DNA of 64,000 bases from Bostrychus sinensis (lineage: Eukaryota > Chordata > Actinopteri > Gobiiformes > Eleotridae), in assembly GCA_020698575.1 (NCBI GenBank), contig CM036247.1, positions 26,822,431 through 26,886,430 of the forward strand, given 5' to 3'. The translations under genes were made by a program, and so were the position numbers. Shown piece after piece: positions 26,806-38,775 of the stretch (within the stretch, counting starts at the first letter, position 1; each line of letters starts with the position of its first letter). The notes under the pieces are model-generated. The model ran no database searches, had not been told where the DNA came from, and worked only from the letters and a program-made list of their open reading frames with translations.

Positions 26806-27829
26806 TTAAAGGGATATGATGTGCTTTTATTCATAGTTTTAAACTAATCCTGGTCACCTCTACAAGAGCATTAGACATTTTAAAACCTTTAAAAAAATTA
26901 TGAGTAAAAAAAAAAAAAAAAAGCCAGTGGAGGGCAGGAGAGTGCAGAGTGTTGTGGTCTTTTGAACACATACAATAGAAAAAGAGCACTTCGCCTCTTT
27001 AAACTTTTTTGCATGATGCCATTGTACTACAAAATGAAAAATGTCTGTGAGGAAAAATCAGTGGAAACAGAGCTGTAGAACTTTTTTTTTTTTTTTTAAT
27101 GAGAGCAAACTAGCCTGGCCCGCCCTCTTTTCCTATTCTATACAAAGAAGTTAGTCTGGTATCCCTTCTGTAACGTTTCGTTTCTGAGGTGGAACAATGA
27201 CAGGCGGAGTAACCAATCAGAGAAATGAAGGGCAGGGGACATAAGCAGCGCACCACTGATCCAAACAAACAGGGATTCCTGGCATTTTTTTTTTTTCATA
27301 AAACACCAGAATACGCCGTATTATGAGCAGCTCTGTACTCAGAGCAACAGAAGCCAGTTGTACAATGTGTTAATGCATTTGTTAATTATTGGATGTAAAC
27401 AGGACTTTGCTGTTGCTTAAATGGCAACAAAACAAACAAAAAAAAAAAAAAAAAAAGACACAGAGGACTGGACAATAACACAGACTTCAGCAGAACCAAC
27501 AGGTGATGAAGAAAAGCACCAAACACCATTAATCAGGTCAGAGAAGTCATTAAATTATCTCGCACTACCTGGGTTAGCTCTTCTGCTTTTGTAAAACGCA
27601 CTGCAGATAAACTACTGTGATTGGCCATTTCCAAACCGAACCAGAGAAATGCTTTGCTCCGAGAGAGGAACCAGACTGTCCTGCTTGTATTGCGAAAAGC
27701 AAGTAGGAGAGGCTGTCTCGGCAGGCTAAGAGCAGACTGGATGTAAAGAGCTTGTTCTTTGGTCAGTGCTTCCTGGGATGGGTGGTAACAAGCTCTGAAA
27801 AGTTGATTTAGCATAATATATCCCCTTAA
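26806..27829 (+). mobile_element. TTAA-flanked non-autonomous element (piggyBac-like target), near full length
   Basis: TTAA at 26806-26809 and 27826-27829 flank ends that are inverted repeats: AGGGATATGATGTGCT on the left against the complement GGGGATATATTATGCT on the right. Its first 250 bp match 9572-10200. TTAA targets are used by piggyBac and Kolobok elements; no transposase is present to decide between them. Confidence 0.6.
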
Positions 27830-27839
27830 ATGTTATGAG

Positions 27840-28030
27840 CATCCATACTCAACCCTTCATAAAGCATTTTTACATGGTTGTCTAGTCATGGTAGTTGAAA
27901 TAAGTCCTATTAAAAGTCCAACGCGCTTAGCTCATCTGCTGTTAGCAATTAGCCCGGCTTGCCATTAACAGCCTTCATGTTCCACGTTGCCTGTCATCTC
28001 ATTGCCAGAGCTGAAGCCAGCCTCACCAGA
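27840..28030. promoter_or_regulatory. Candidate conserved noncoding element
   Basis: A unique, balanced-composition stretch with CATAAAGCATTTTTACATGG and TGTTAGCAATTAGCCC, lying just right of the TTAA-flanked element. Inference only. Confidence 0.28.
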
Positions 28031-28472
28031 GTCTGTCTTTGTCTCTTAACATGTGTGTGCTTTTTTTTTTTTTTTTTTTTCTGAATGTGAGGCTCTTGTG
28101 CACACACATACATACACTGTTCATTAAAGTGCCACTCTGGAGAGGGCCCTGAAATGGAGGGGTAATGAGAGATCGAGCAAATGAAAGGAATCACAGCCAG
28201 GGAGAGGGAGAGGAGGTATAGTGTGTGTGAGAGAGAGGGACACAGGGCTTGTTAGCGGCCGCGCTCAAAGTCTGCTCCAGTTATTCGCTTCAGTGAGGGG
28301 ACCGCCGCCTTTTTGGCCGACTCTCTTTCGTAAGCGCCTACGATTCATCCCTCCGCCCCCTCCCTATGGTTCCAGGTGACGGGCTTACTGAGGGTCAAGC
28401 TACACCGCACACTGGGTAACTCGCCTCCCTCACGCTGAAACACACACACGTCTGGACTCTGTTTCTCCAAAA

Positions 28473-28494
28473 TACACACACACACACACACACA
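28473..28494. repeat. (AC)11 microsatellite
   Basis: An uninterrupted AC tract; a second short one lies at 28439-28449. Confidence 0.85.
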
Positions 28495-29093
28495 GCTCTG
28501 CTCACACACTGGGCTTTCGACTGCAAGCCTCATTAACTCCACTACAGCTGCCCCTGTTTTAGAGACACTCCTCAGCACGCCGTCTCCATCTCTCCATCTC
28601 ATGCTCTTTCCATCTTTCTCACAATCACTCTCACGGCTCACACAAACGTCTCTCAGGCCGTGCACACACACAGTCATATTGTCCTTCAGGCTTTCTATTT
28701 CTCCTGTAGCTTTGAATGGCTCTTTTTAAAAGTCCTCACAGCCATCTATATAGAAGAGTCTTCAATTACAGGGCTGTGCTGTAAAAGAAGGAGCTGGTTA
28801 AAAATCTTTTTGTATTTAGGTTCTTCTGCTCTCAGGGCTCAGTGGAAGTCCACACAGCTAGGTAATATTAAAACCATAACAACTCAGAAGCACTCACAAA
28901 GTACAGACCTCCACCAAGGTATTGACCCTATTTTGCAATGGTGAAGATATAGTACCAAGACCTGGACTTGGGAATCATCTAGTTCAGGCGTAAATCCACA
29001 CAAAGCTCTTATATCTTTTTTTTTTTAATTATTATTATTTTATCTTTCTGCTGCTTCCTTTCTTTCACCACAGCCATTTAGTCACACAGGGAG

Positions 29094-29582
29094 AGTGGTG
29101 GAATGTAACAAAGTAAAAGTACTTAGTACAATTTTCATGTATCTGTACTTTCCTTGAGTAAATTTTACTAATTTTACTTCTACTTTTGCTTCACTACAGT
29201 TTAGAACAAGTATATGTACTTTTTACTCCACTACTTTTTTGAATTGGTTTGAAGTAAAAAGTAGTTTGAGTTTGGTTTAATATCATGTGTTTTTGCCATG
29301 TCATCATTTTAGACAGTACATAAAAGATGCAGTAAAGTAGTATTCTTTAGAACAACCTCTGTCTTTTCTGTTGCACCATTAAACTTTAGTTTTCAGCACA
29401 GTTTTTCATCCAAATCCCTCAGATTTAACAGATTCATTAGGTCTTAAATCTGTGCAAAATACTTTTACTTTTTTTACTCACAAGTACATTTGAAAGTAGG
29501 TACTTTTATACTTCAGCTTAAGTAGAAATGTTCATGTGGTACTTTTACTTTAGTAAAAAGGTTGAGTACTTCTTCCACCACT
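29094..29582 (+). mobile_element. Fold-back MITE with AGTGGTGGAA termini
   Basis: Terminal inverted repeats AGTGGTGGAA and TTCCACCACT, followed inward by AGTAAAAGTACTT-like motifs on both arms. No open frame is seen. Target duplications could not be read with confidence, so the superfamily is not assigned. Confidence 0.65.
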
Positions 29583-29604
29583 AAACAGAGATTTGGCAAG
29601 TTTT

Positions 29605-29745
29605 TGCCCTTCCTGTCGCAACCAGCCACATATTATGACTGGGGGTGGGCAATGTGGGTGAAGTGTCTTGCCCAATGACAGTATGCAGAGATTTGAACCG
29701 CTGACCCTCCAGCGAACCCAGTGTGCCACTGTCGCTCCCACAAAG
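29605..29745 (-). repeat. SINE family A fragment
   Basis: Contains the inverted GTGAAGTGTCTTGCCCAA block and a degraded tRNA-like head on the minus strand. It lies just right of the fold-back element ending at 29582. Confidence 0.55.
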
Positions 29746-31189
29746 CTCTTATATCTTACAAAAAAATAATTTGGTCTTACTGATCATTTGTGGCTAAAGT
29801 TAGTATCTTTGGCCCTGTCTCACAATGGCGCAGAAACTTTAAATAATCCTCAATTCAGACAAATGCATTACCCTCACTTTTTGGGTTATCTTGCTTACAA
29901 ACTAACATATCAACCAACCAACAGAGGTGAAAACACAACTTCCTTGGTGGAGGAAATAACCAACAATGAAGTAAAATCCACAGTATCATCCTATTTATTC
30001 ATGTAATAAACAGAAATATCAGCTAATGAACAGCAACCCATGCAGAAGGTGTGCAACCACAAGAACCACAGAAACACACAAAACAAAGCACATTATATCA
30101 ACAGTATGATTATTGCATTAGCCATGGGAAATCCTACTGTCAAGTTCATCATGCAACCATAAAAGCTTTAGACCTGAGCTGTATACACCTGAGTTTGCAG
30201 AAGCTGTGTGATTTGTGCATGAGGATATTTACTTTGACTGTTGCGCTCAATAGTATGTCATGAGAGAGCTAACATTTTAGTAAATAAATATTGAATTATT
30301 GAAAAAGCAAATTAAAAAGCAATGATGGCCGTCATAGTTTGCAACTAAATGACATGATAGGGTTGCACTGTCTCTGGTTTCAGCGTAAAAAAAAAAAGGA
30401 AACCAAATGTCACAAACATGCTTGAGTCTGAATCCAGGTCTGAGTTATTATCCACAAGGCCAAATCCAAAACATAGACTGTTTCCCAAATGCCAGGATCC
30501 TCACCAAGTGCTGTTCCAAATGGTTAAGTTCTACACATCCTCCGGAGCTTGTCTCCTTTGTTTGGGTTTACTTTGCGAAGGATGCACCTCTGTGGTCCTT
30601 GCTACAAAATGCTCACAATGCACTGTAACCACTTTATTCAATAATTAAGACTTAAATGCAATATAAAAGTGCCAACAAGAGAAAATTATAAACTATATTA
30701 CTACTTTGCCTCATATTACAACAGATAACAAGATAAAGAGACACATTAAAAAGCACATTTTAGGCTCTGCTGATCGAGGAAAGTAATTTTTGCTATTTTC
30801 TCATAATTTAACTTTAACTTATTTAGCTATAATTATATCATTACATTGATGTACATTTCGTTTTGGGACAAATAGACCTGCTAAAGTGAATATGTGAAGG
30901 TTTTTAATAAGATATTTCTTTTTTTTTTAATCAGACCAAAATGTAGAGACATAAGGACATGCTTTGACCACTCATGAAGGAGTTATTTTGTTTTATAGAT
31001 CCATGTTTTTAATGTGCAAGACTTGGTCACCTGGCAATTTAGAAACACCCATTGGTTCCAAGTTCAAGTCGAGTCACATGTCCTGGCCTGTGTGATGAGA
31101 TGAGTCCAAGTCTGAGCCCTCCAAACAATGACTTGAATGTAAGTCTGCCTCCATAGAACATGCCTTATATAATCATATTTAGATTTTTA

Positions 31190-31470
31190 CACCTACTCTT
31201 GAGTGGCCTGTTACATTTGGACACGTCTGTTTCAAAACATTAGCCCTCCCTCCCAGCTCAAAGTGTGAGAAGCCGAAATTAAGCACACTCCCCGCACTTT
31301 CCCGTGTGCCTTTCGCCTGTGTATGTGTGCTCCCGTCCCCCGTCCCATGGGATCCTGCAGCACGGCCTCGGCAACAAACAGCTCTTATCTGCTGCGATCG
31401 AGTCTCCAAAGCTGCTGCCATCAGCCACAAACTCATTAATTACTCTTTAGTATCAAGCTGTAATTAGAGA
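31190..31470. promoter_or_regulatory. Candidate conserved noncoding element
   Basis: A mixed-composition unique stretch including CTCTTATCTGCTGCGATC, CACAAACTCATTAATTACTC and CTGTAATTAGAGAC. GATA-like and homeodomain-like words are close together. Inference from composition only. Confidence 0.3.
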
Positions 31471-31922
31471 CACCAATCACCCCCCCCACACGCCCCCCAC
31501 CCCCTCGCATTACCCCGGCCCTTATTAGCACTCCTTCATACTTTAAGCTACGTTGAAGATGAGCTCCCCCGTGTGTGTATGTGTGTGAGATGAGGCCGCA
31601 TGCAGTCAGATAGGAGCATTTGGAAAAGGGGTTGGTGGGAGGGTTATGAGGAGAGGAGGTGGTGTCGGCACTCGGGAGAAGCATTAATTTGACATTAATT
31701 GTGTCATCACTGCTTTAGGTCACCCCCCCATCACCCACCCTCCTACCCCCCACGTGCACTAACCCCTCCGCGCACGCTCACACCTCTCATTTTGTCTTGA
31801 TGAGTGGATCCGTAGAGGGGAGCGAAAGATCTGATTAGATGTGTCCTGTCTGTCTGCCTCGGCACAGGGAGGGAGAAGGTGAACTGAGGACATTGGGAGG
31901 GAAGAGGGAGGGAGAAAGGAAG

Positions 31923-31966
31923 AGGGTGGGGGGGTGGGAGGTGGGGGGTAGGAAGCGGGGGCGCGG
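31923..31966 (+). repeat. G-rich tract, potential G-quadruplex
   Basis: Runs of seven, three, six and five G separated by one to eight bases. A C-rich counterpart lies upstream at 31479-31505, making 31.45-31.97 kb strongly strand-asymmetric in two directions. Confidence 0.65.
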
Positions 31967-32120
31967 TTTCATTAGAAGCCACTGATTGGTTTAATAAAGG
32001 AGAGTGATAGATAGGAGGATTTCCTGGTAGGTCATTTTCTTTTAATCAGGAAGAACCCGCTAGCCCCCATGACGCTCCAGGGAATTTTTGGGTAGATTAT
32101 GTAATCTGTTATAAGCATTT
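31965..32120. promoter_or_regulatory. Candidate conserved noncoding element
   Basis: Unique sequence with ACTGATTGGTTTAATAAAGG (reverse CCAAT box), AGTGATAGATAGG, and TAGATTATGTAATCTG, a near-palindrome. No repeat similarity seen. Confidence 0.28.
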
Positions 32121-32870
32121 TGATGTGAGCCGGACTGTTTTTTTTTTTTTTGTTGTTGTTTTTTTTCGTCTTCTTCTTTTGAGTTACTAATGATGGCATG
32201 TGCTTTGAGAGAGCTGGATGTCAAAGGGTATGGCGGTCCATGTTATTAGTTTGGAGAGCTGATTTTGAAAGATCAGATTTTATGAAAGTATATTGCTTTA
32301 GAGTAGACAGTATTCTCTGGCGACTGATGGTATCCTCGACTGCACTTTAGGATCACTTTAGTGTGTTTGGAGTGTTCTTTTTTTTTTGCCGGTACAAGTC
32401 TGAGGAACACCTGTGGTGTTCTCAAGGTCAGCTCTTCACTAATATGAAGATTTGAATATTTAATTTGAAAATATAATGTGCAGGGTTTTATATTAAAAAA
32501 CAAAGCTCACAGATCAGACAGTTATTACTCTTATTCCATGTTTTTTTACTGTTGTATGCATGTTTGAGACTTTGTAAGGTGCTAGGTCGCTTTAGCATGA
32601 GCCTGGTGCAAATAAAACAATAAAGACTTGGAGAGCACAGATCTCTACCAAGGCACTGGCCCTGTCTCGCAATGGTAAATAAATAGTGACCAAACCTGGA
32701 TTACATATTGAATTAAAAGTAATATTACACTCTTCAGACATTTTATTTGGAAAACACATGGGACCTGTATATGCAAAAGGACAAGGATTTTGACCCAACA
32801 TGTTATTTTTATCTTTTTATTTCCATATATTCTTATTTACTTTAGTGTACAGTCTACAGTATACAGTAAA

Positions 32871-32946
32871 TTATGATCTTAATAAGCTTTTTGGAATATG
32901 AGCATTATTAGAGAATAGTACCACAAAAAGCTTATTAAGATCATAA
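32871..32946. repeat. Perfect 23-bp inverted repeat (hairpin)
   Basis: The arm at 32871-32893 (begins TTATGATCTTAATAAGC) is exactly complementary to 32924-32946, with a 30-base spacer. No flanking duplication or repeat family is evident. It borders an AT-rich stretch that may be regulatory. Confidence 0.9.
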
Positions 32947-33130
32947 CTGATTTTCAACAATTTCCCCACTTCTTACTAATGAGCAGTAATTATGAGTTTA
33001 TTAAGGGGAAAATGTTATGTAATTGCTAATTAGTGTAGAATATGCACACAGAATAGGGGATTAATAATTGTTTTATAATTACAAATTAAGAGCTAATGAA
33101 CCATTAACCTCTATTAAGTGTTGCTGGTCA
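32930..33130. promoter_or_regulatory. Candidate conserved noncoding element next to hairpin
   Basis: Repeated TAAT-core words (CAGTAATTATGAG, TGCTAATTAGTG, GGATTAATAATTG, TATAATTACAAATTAAG) with no repeat-family signature. Conservation was not tested. Confidence 0.3.
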
Positions 33131-33244
33131 TTGTCGAAAGTTGCTAGCCAGTTAGTGTTTTTACTAGCCACAATTTAATTTGTTTTTGTGAATATTTTAT
33201 AGTATACAACAAGCATAAAGAAATGTAAAATGTTGTTTTATATA

Positions 33245-33526
33245 TGGAGACACGCTTAAAATGCGATCACTATGAACCAGTCACCTTGTTTATCCTTGTT
33301 TAACAGCGTCATGTTGCTAATAGCCATGCTAGTTAGCCATTTTACGCTCTGTCCTTTCCCCACCATTGCCAGCAGGGGGCAACAGACACCTTATCCAAGC
33401 GTTAAAAAACTCTCTAAAAGAATAGGATTGCCACATTAATTTAAGTTATAAAACCTGAAATACTAATGCAAAGGTATTTCAAAAATAATTTTAACAAGCC
33501 TGAAAAAAGCATAATATGTCCTTTAA
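33245..33526 (-). repeat. Partial minus-strand copy of the TTAA-type dispersed repeat
   Basis: Ends at GCATAATATGTCC followed by TTAA (33523-33526), the inverted form of the left end of the other copies. It shares the GCTCTGTCCTTTCCCCACC block in inverted orientation. A hAT copy is inserted 20 bp to the right. Confidence 0.5.
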
Positions 33527-33545
33527 ATATTCTGGTTGCCTATAG

Positions 33546-34193
33546 CAGTGTTTCCCAATCAGGGGTACAGGGACCTCTAGGGGTACGTGAGCACATTGCA
33601 GGGGGTATGTGGATTTATTTGATCATTTATAGTGCCTTTATATATTTATCTTTCAAAGACAAAAATAAACCTAAATCAGAACTAACCCAGGACTACACAG
33701 ATGGATGGGACACTAAAGAAGGACAAAACAGGGACTAAACCAGAACTAAACAAAGACTAAACCAGGACTAAGCTGGGTCTAAACCAGAACTAAACCAGGT
33801 CTAAAACCAGAACTCAACTAGGAACAAACCAGGTCTAAACTAGAGCTAAACTCAGCCTAAACCAGGTCTAAACCAGGACTAAACCAGAACTCAATCAGGA
33901 AAGAAAAAATTGGCCTAAAACCAGGAACAAACTGGGACTCACTTCATCAAAACTAAACTAGATCTAAACTGAGTCAAAACCAGGTCAAACCAAGACTAAA
34001 CCAAAACTCAACCAGGGAAAAAAATCTGTCCTAAAACCAGAAATAAACCAGGAATTAATCAGGTCTAAACCAAGTCTAAACCAGGGCAAAGCAGGACTAA
34101 ACTAAGACTAAACCAGGACTAAGCCGGGTCCAAACCTAAAGGACTAAATCAGGTCCTGGGGATACACAAAACCAAAAAGGCTGGGAACCACTG
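33546..34193 (+). mobile_element. Non-autonomous hAT element with internal 11-bp minisatellite, copy 2
   Basis: Same family and orientation as 2411-3327, with matching left and right subterminal sequence and a shorter internal array. It is flanked by a perfect 8-bp direct repeat, GCCTATAG, at 33538-33545 and 34194-34201. No coding capacity is seen; open frames across it are by-products of the repeat. Confidence 0.9.
33665..34150. repeat. 11-bp minisatellite inside hAT copy 2
   Basis: About 44 degenerate units of the same CCAGGACTAAA-type repeat as in copy 1, so the array was already part of the element family and has changed length since. Confidence 0.85.
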
Positions 34194-34419
34194 GCCTATA
34201 GCACGCCCCCTTCAGGGTTCTTCAGACCTGCTGTGGGCTGCGTGTGCCGCTTAGGGACACTCAAACACCTCATTGCCTTGGTCTTGAACGCTGGCTCTCT
34301 GGTTTTCAGAGCAGTTTACCAGATCTCTAGGCAACAAACTTCACCTTTACAAGAAGAACTCACAATGCATTCTGTGGCTGCCTTTTATTTTATACCCTTC
34401 CCCTTTGTTGCTTTGTTGC

Positions 34420-34780
34420 TCGGGGTGATTTATTACAAGCAAAGAAGCCGAGCCTGCGGGGTTTACATCTTTCACTGCCGCGCTAAATCATGAATTCAGG
34501 ATAAAGATCGAGAATAATCTACTAAATGAACACAATTAAAGATAAACAGTGTTATCGGGCGCCATATGCGCCTCATTATTGGACCAGTATCAAGATAATT
34601 GGGCTTGAATTATCGACACCGAGCCAGTGTTTTATCACTAGATATTGTTAATTGCATAGATGGTACACAGATATGCCGAATGTTATAGGAATACATGGAC
34701 AAGCTGCAAGAATCAGATCAATAACTGGATTAATAATTACACTTTTACAAAGTCCCTTCAAATATGATTGACAGTTCTTC
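34420..34780. promoter_or_regulatory. Candidate conserved noncoding element
   Basis: A non-repetitive stretch dense in homeodomain- and POU-like words (AATTAAAG, TAATTGCATAGAT, GGATTAATAATTAC, ATCATGAATTC) mixed with GC-containing words (TATCGGGCGCCATATGCGCC). It contrasts with neighbouring transposon debris. Regulatory function is inferred from composition only. Confidence 0.35.
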
Positions 34781-36424
34781 TAATACCGAATGCAACAGCG
34801 GACAACAGCGGCGGAGAGAAAGTTATTAATGTTTGCAGTTGATGCTCTTAAGGTTTGTTTACATCGAGGAGGAGAGAAACCATCCATCTGAAGCTGGGAA
34901 GGCTCCTCTTTGTGTAGAGCCTTACAGCTAAATGGTGCAACGGTTGTTCATAATTCATAACACACACAAAAAAATGTTTTGTATTTTTTAAACATAGAAC
35001 CGCTTTACTCACTTACATTTTCATATGTAGCTTCTGGTCACGATTATGGTTTTGTAGCTTCCATGCTAGTGTTTTCTCAACAGGAGGCTGCTTTTTAGAA
35101 TAACAGTGATTATAGTTCATTAAGTTTATTCATAATGAGAACTGCAAATGAAAGGTAACCATAGTTATTACTTATTTTTAAAAAAGATAGCTGCTGTTCT
35201 CTAATATAATCATGCAAAGTTAACAAACAGCTTTTATTCAAATGCTAATGGGGCTAAACTGTACTAAATTACAATATGTAACACATCACACTTTGCTCTT
35301 TGTTTCAAAACTATTGGACTTTATATATACTGTGCTGGTGAGATTGATGGACACTGAACCCATAATATGGAAGTGAGTACACAAATTACTGCTGTTACTG
35401 CACACTAGTTCTACTTGCACTATAATTTCTGGCACTGCTATGACCTCCCTTTATTTAAAATGAAGCTACAGAGCATTGGTCAGGCTGCATAAAAGCACCA
35501 ATATTTAACTATTTAGAATGTATTCCCACATGAAAATAATGGCAAATGGTGCTGCGAGTCACAAGAAACTGATACATAAATGTCATTTTTGTCTCATTTA
35601 AGAAAAGATGTAAAATTGTGTTGGTGTAAAGTGAAAATGTGATGGGTTCAAGCAGTCATATTTGTTTCTATGCAAAATGAAGGTGTCTCCTTGTTCCAGT
35701 CTAAAGGTCATCAAATTAATTAGTTAGTCAGTTATTATTTTTGCAGAATCCATATTTTGTGGTAAAAAGTTATATAATGTTATGGTAAATAGTTTGGGTG
35801 CAGTTAAGATAAGCCACCAGTCACAGTCAGGATACCTAGAGAATTGTCTGTATTGAGTACATAAAAGTGGGTGGAATCTTTTTATACATACTATTTTATA
35901 CTTCATATGTGTTTTATAAAAAAATACACTACATTGAAATGCTAATATTTTATTTTGTATTTTATAGCAGCAGTTAAATAGAGTCACTTTAAAAGTATGG
36001 TATAGCCAGAAAAATCTTTTGTGGATTTTAGCAAGCTATCATTACTGAAACAATGCTTATTAATGGGTTCAGTTTAAGCAACGCATTAATAATATTGTGT
36101 TTATGAACTATTTATGAATATAAATTTGAAATATAAATATTAATATTACCTTTTGCATGTAAAACCCTACCAAAGCAAAGGTTCTCAAATGATCTGGTTG
36201 TTGTATACATATTTCTTGATCAGGATAGTGTAATCCACTTTTTACAAAGTTTGAGTAACCCTGGATGCTGAGGCCATCACTTTCTCAAGAGCTGAGCTTA
36301 GCCTATGATCTTCAAGGCACGTGTTAGTTAGTTATTACCTTCTCCTAATTATTTTACCTTGTTGATACACCACATACAACATATTCACACAATATTACAC
36401 TTTTTAAGACCTTAAAAAGAAGAG

Positions 36425-36745
36425 CTAAGGCAGTAGCTTGGTAGCGATGCTTGAAGATTGGTGGTTCAAGCCCCACAACCGGCAATGCATTCTGTCGTTA
36501 TGTCCTTGGGCAAGACACTTAACCCACCTTGCCTGTATGAATGTGTCAATGTGACTGTGGTTGGTGGTGGTCGGAGGGTCTGTTGGCACAGATGTGTGCA
36601 GCCGCGCTTCTGTCAGTCTACCCCAGGGGAAACTGTGGCTACAAAACGTAGCTTACCACCACAGACTATGGAGTGAATGAAATACCCTTCCCTTCTGTGT
36701 AACACGCTTTTGGGTGACTTGTGTCATAGGTAAAGCGCTATTCAA
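36425..36745 (+). repeat. tRNA-derived SINE, family A
   Basis: Plus-strand copy with B box GGTTCAAGCCC (36470-36480) and the CCTTGGGCAAGACACTTAA block. It is paired tail-to-tail with the inverted copy about 90 bp downstream. Confidence 0.75.
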
Positions 36746-36837
36746 ATACCCTTCCCCTTTTTTATGATTTGTCAAGAAACCTTGCTTATTATCAGTGGTT
36801 TTCCAACTCAATATTATGAATAATGTAATAATATGAA

Positions 36838-37100
36838 TATTGCACTTTTACAAGTTATTCTCTCCTCAGTCACAGTTTCTGTAGCCACAGCTGCCCTGGG
36901 GCAAACTGACGAAGATGTGGCTGCCAATCTGTGCCTACAGCCCCTCTGACCACCACCAAACACAGTCACACTGACACATTCATACACATTATCAGCAAAG
37001 TATATTGCCCATGGACGCAACAACAATGCAATGCTGGTGGTAGGAATCGCACCCCCAACCTTCAGGTTAGTGGGCAAATGTCTCTGTCGACCAGATACTA
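36838..37100 (-). repeat. tRNA-derived SINE, family A
   Basis: Inverted copy: the CTGCCCTGGGGCAAACTGA body near 36890 and the head near 37040-37100 are complements of the same segments in the plus copies. Confidence 0.7.
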
Positions 37101-38711
37101 TGGTAAAAGAATACACTGTTCACATAAAATGCTTATCCCAGGCATGTCCCAGGCAAGTGCAGCCATTTGTGGCACAGGTTGAGATTTCATGGCCCTCAGC
37201 TTTTACTGACAAAATGTGTTGCTAATGGCCCTCCAGTGTTTCCGTAGCTGAATTCGTACATTTGTGCATTTTGCCTTTTAAGTATAGGATCATAAATTAA
37301 TTGCAGTTATCTATGCAACAATTTGTATAAAAGGTCAGTGCAAGTTTTGCACATTTTGGTATTAGAAATTCTGTCTCAGTACTCATTGTAAGCAATAAAA
37401 TCAGCCTGAATAAAAATGTATATGACCTAGAGGATGTTTTTTTATGTTCAAATGTTACTTTGTTGGGACTTTGTTGGGAAATTATTAGTACATTGCTTTT
37501 GAAAACAACATTGAAAACATGCTGTATGTGCTGTCCGCCCTTGGACAATTGCACATCTTCAAATCTGTCCCTCTTTGGAAACCCCTGGCTTACCCTTTCA
37601 GCAGTGCACACAAAACAGTTGACCTACTCATACCTGCTTTTATTCCTGCTCATAAACAATCCTTGTATTAATTGTCTCTATCTCCAGACACATAACTTTG
37701 AACTTCACTTTTCACTGTTTGCAGATATATCATTTTTATGAAGAATAGATTTTTGGAGCTGATGCACTTTTTTCAAATAGGAAGTGCTGAATCCTCATAA
37801 GCTCTCAAGGACATGCGTACCCTGGAGCCTTGCCTGGGTGGCTCTGTCTGTTAGTGGTCTGCCGTTTCCCCAGCCAGCCTTTAGCTCCAAGGGCGGTCTC
37901 CACACTGTCTCAGTACAGTAAAGGAAGGGCCTGCTCCCAGATGCTGGAGTGGATGAATAATGACAGTGTACCAGTGCTGCTCCTCTGCCTGGCACTCTCT
38001 CTCTCTCTCTGTCTGATAATGAGGAACAGAAGAGCAGAGCGTCCCCGAGGCGCCGCACCTGGACCGGACTGCAGTCTGTCTACAGCTCCACTTGTACCCG
38101 TCTGTTGGGATCGACGTTGGCCCCGCGCCAGACTCTGCTTCAGTCGTTCTCTGCTGGGGCTAATTGTCCAAATGTAACTCATCTTCCAAGAATTTACTTG
38201 ATTTTAGTCTGTTTTTACATAATGATAGGAGTTTAATCCAGCCAGTGGACTGTTTGTGTCGATTCTAAGCATGGATAAATGGAGAGGGTTGCGTCAGGAA
38301 GGGCATCTGGTGTAAAAATCGCTGATAAATCAATATGCAACTCACAGCACACTTGAAGGCAGATGATTTGAGGTGGAGACTTTGGAAGGGAAAAGCTGAA
38401 AAGAAAGAAGAAAGCACAATAATCAGGATTTAGAATCATAATAATGGGTTAATATTTTATACTTACTAAAAAATATTAGCATTTTATCATTAGTTAAAGT
38501 GTCAGTTTATTAATAATTTGGTTCCAACAGCTCTGCCCACAACAACACAGTAGCCAAGTTTTATTTGATTTTAAATATAAAACTAAACCATTATAATATG
38601 CTAATATTTGGCAGACTTCAGACCAAGATTTTTAGCAAATTTAGGATCCAATTTATGTTTTTCCTTTTCTTTGTGCTGTTTCATAGTGATTCATTAGTGT
38701 TGTGAGATGCA

Positions 38712-38775
38712 AGGGCTTTGTGGCTCAAGGTAAAGAGCACTGACCCCTGAACTAGAAGACTGATGATTAGCCCTT
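38712..38775 (+). repeat. SINE family C fragment
   Basis: Shares GCTTTGTGGCTCAAGG and ACCCCTGAACTAGAAGA with the copy at 45876. Confidence 0.5.

Larger units (their letters stand above)
34781..38711. other. Intergenic; no gene seen
   Basis: Contains the inverted SINE pair at 36425-37100, a CT tract at 37995-38010 and otherwise AT-rich unremarkable sequence. The balanced-composition stretch at 37790-38180 is unexplained. Confidence 0.55.
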
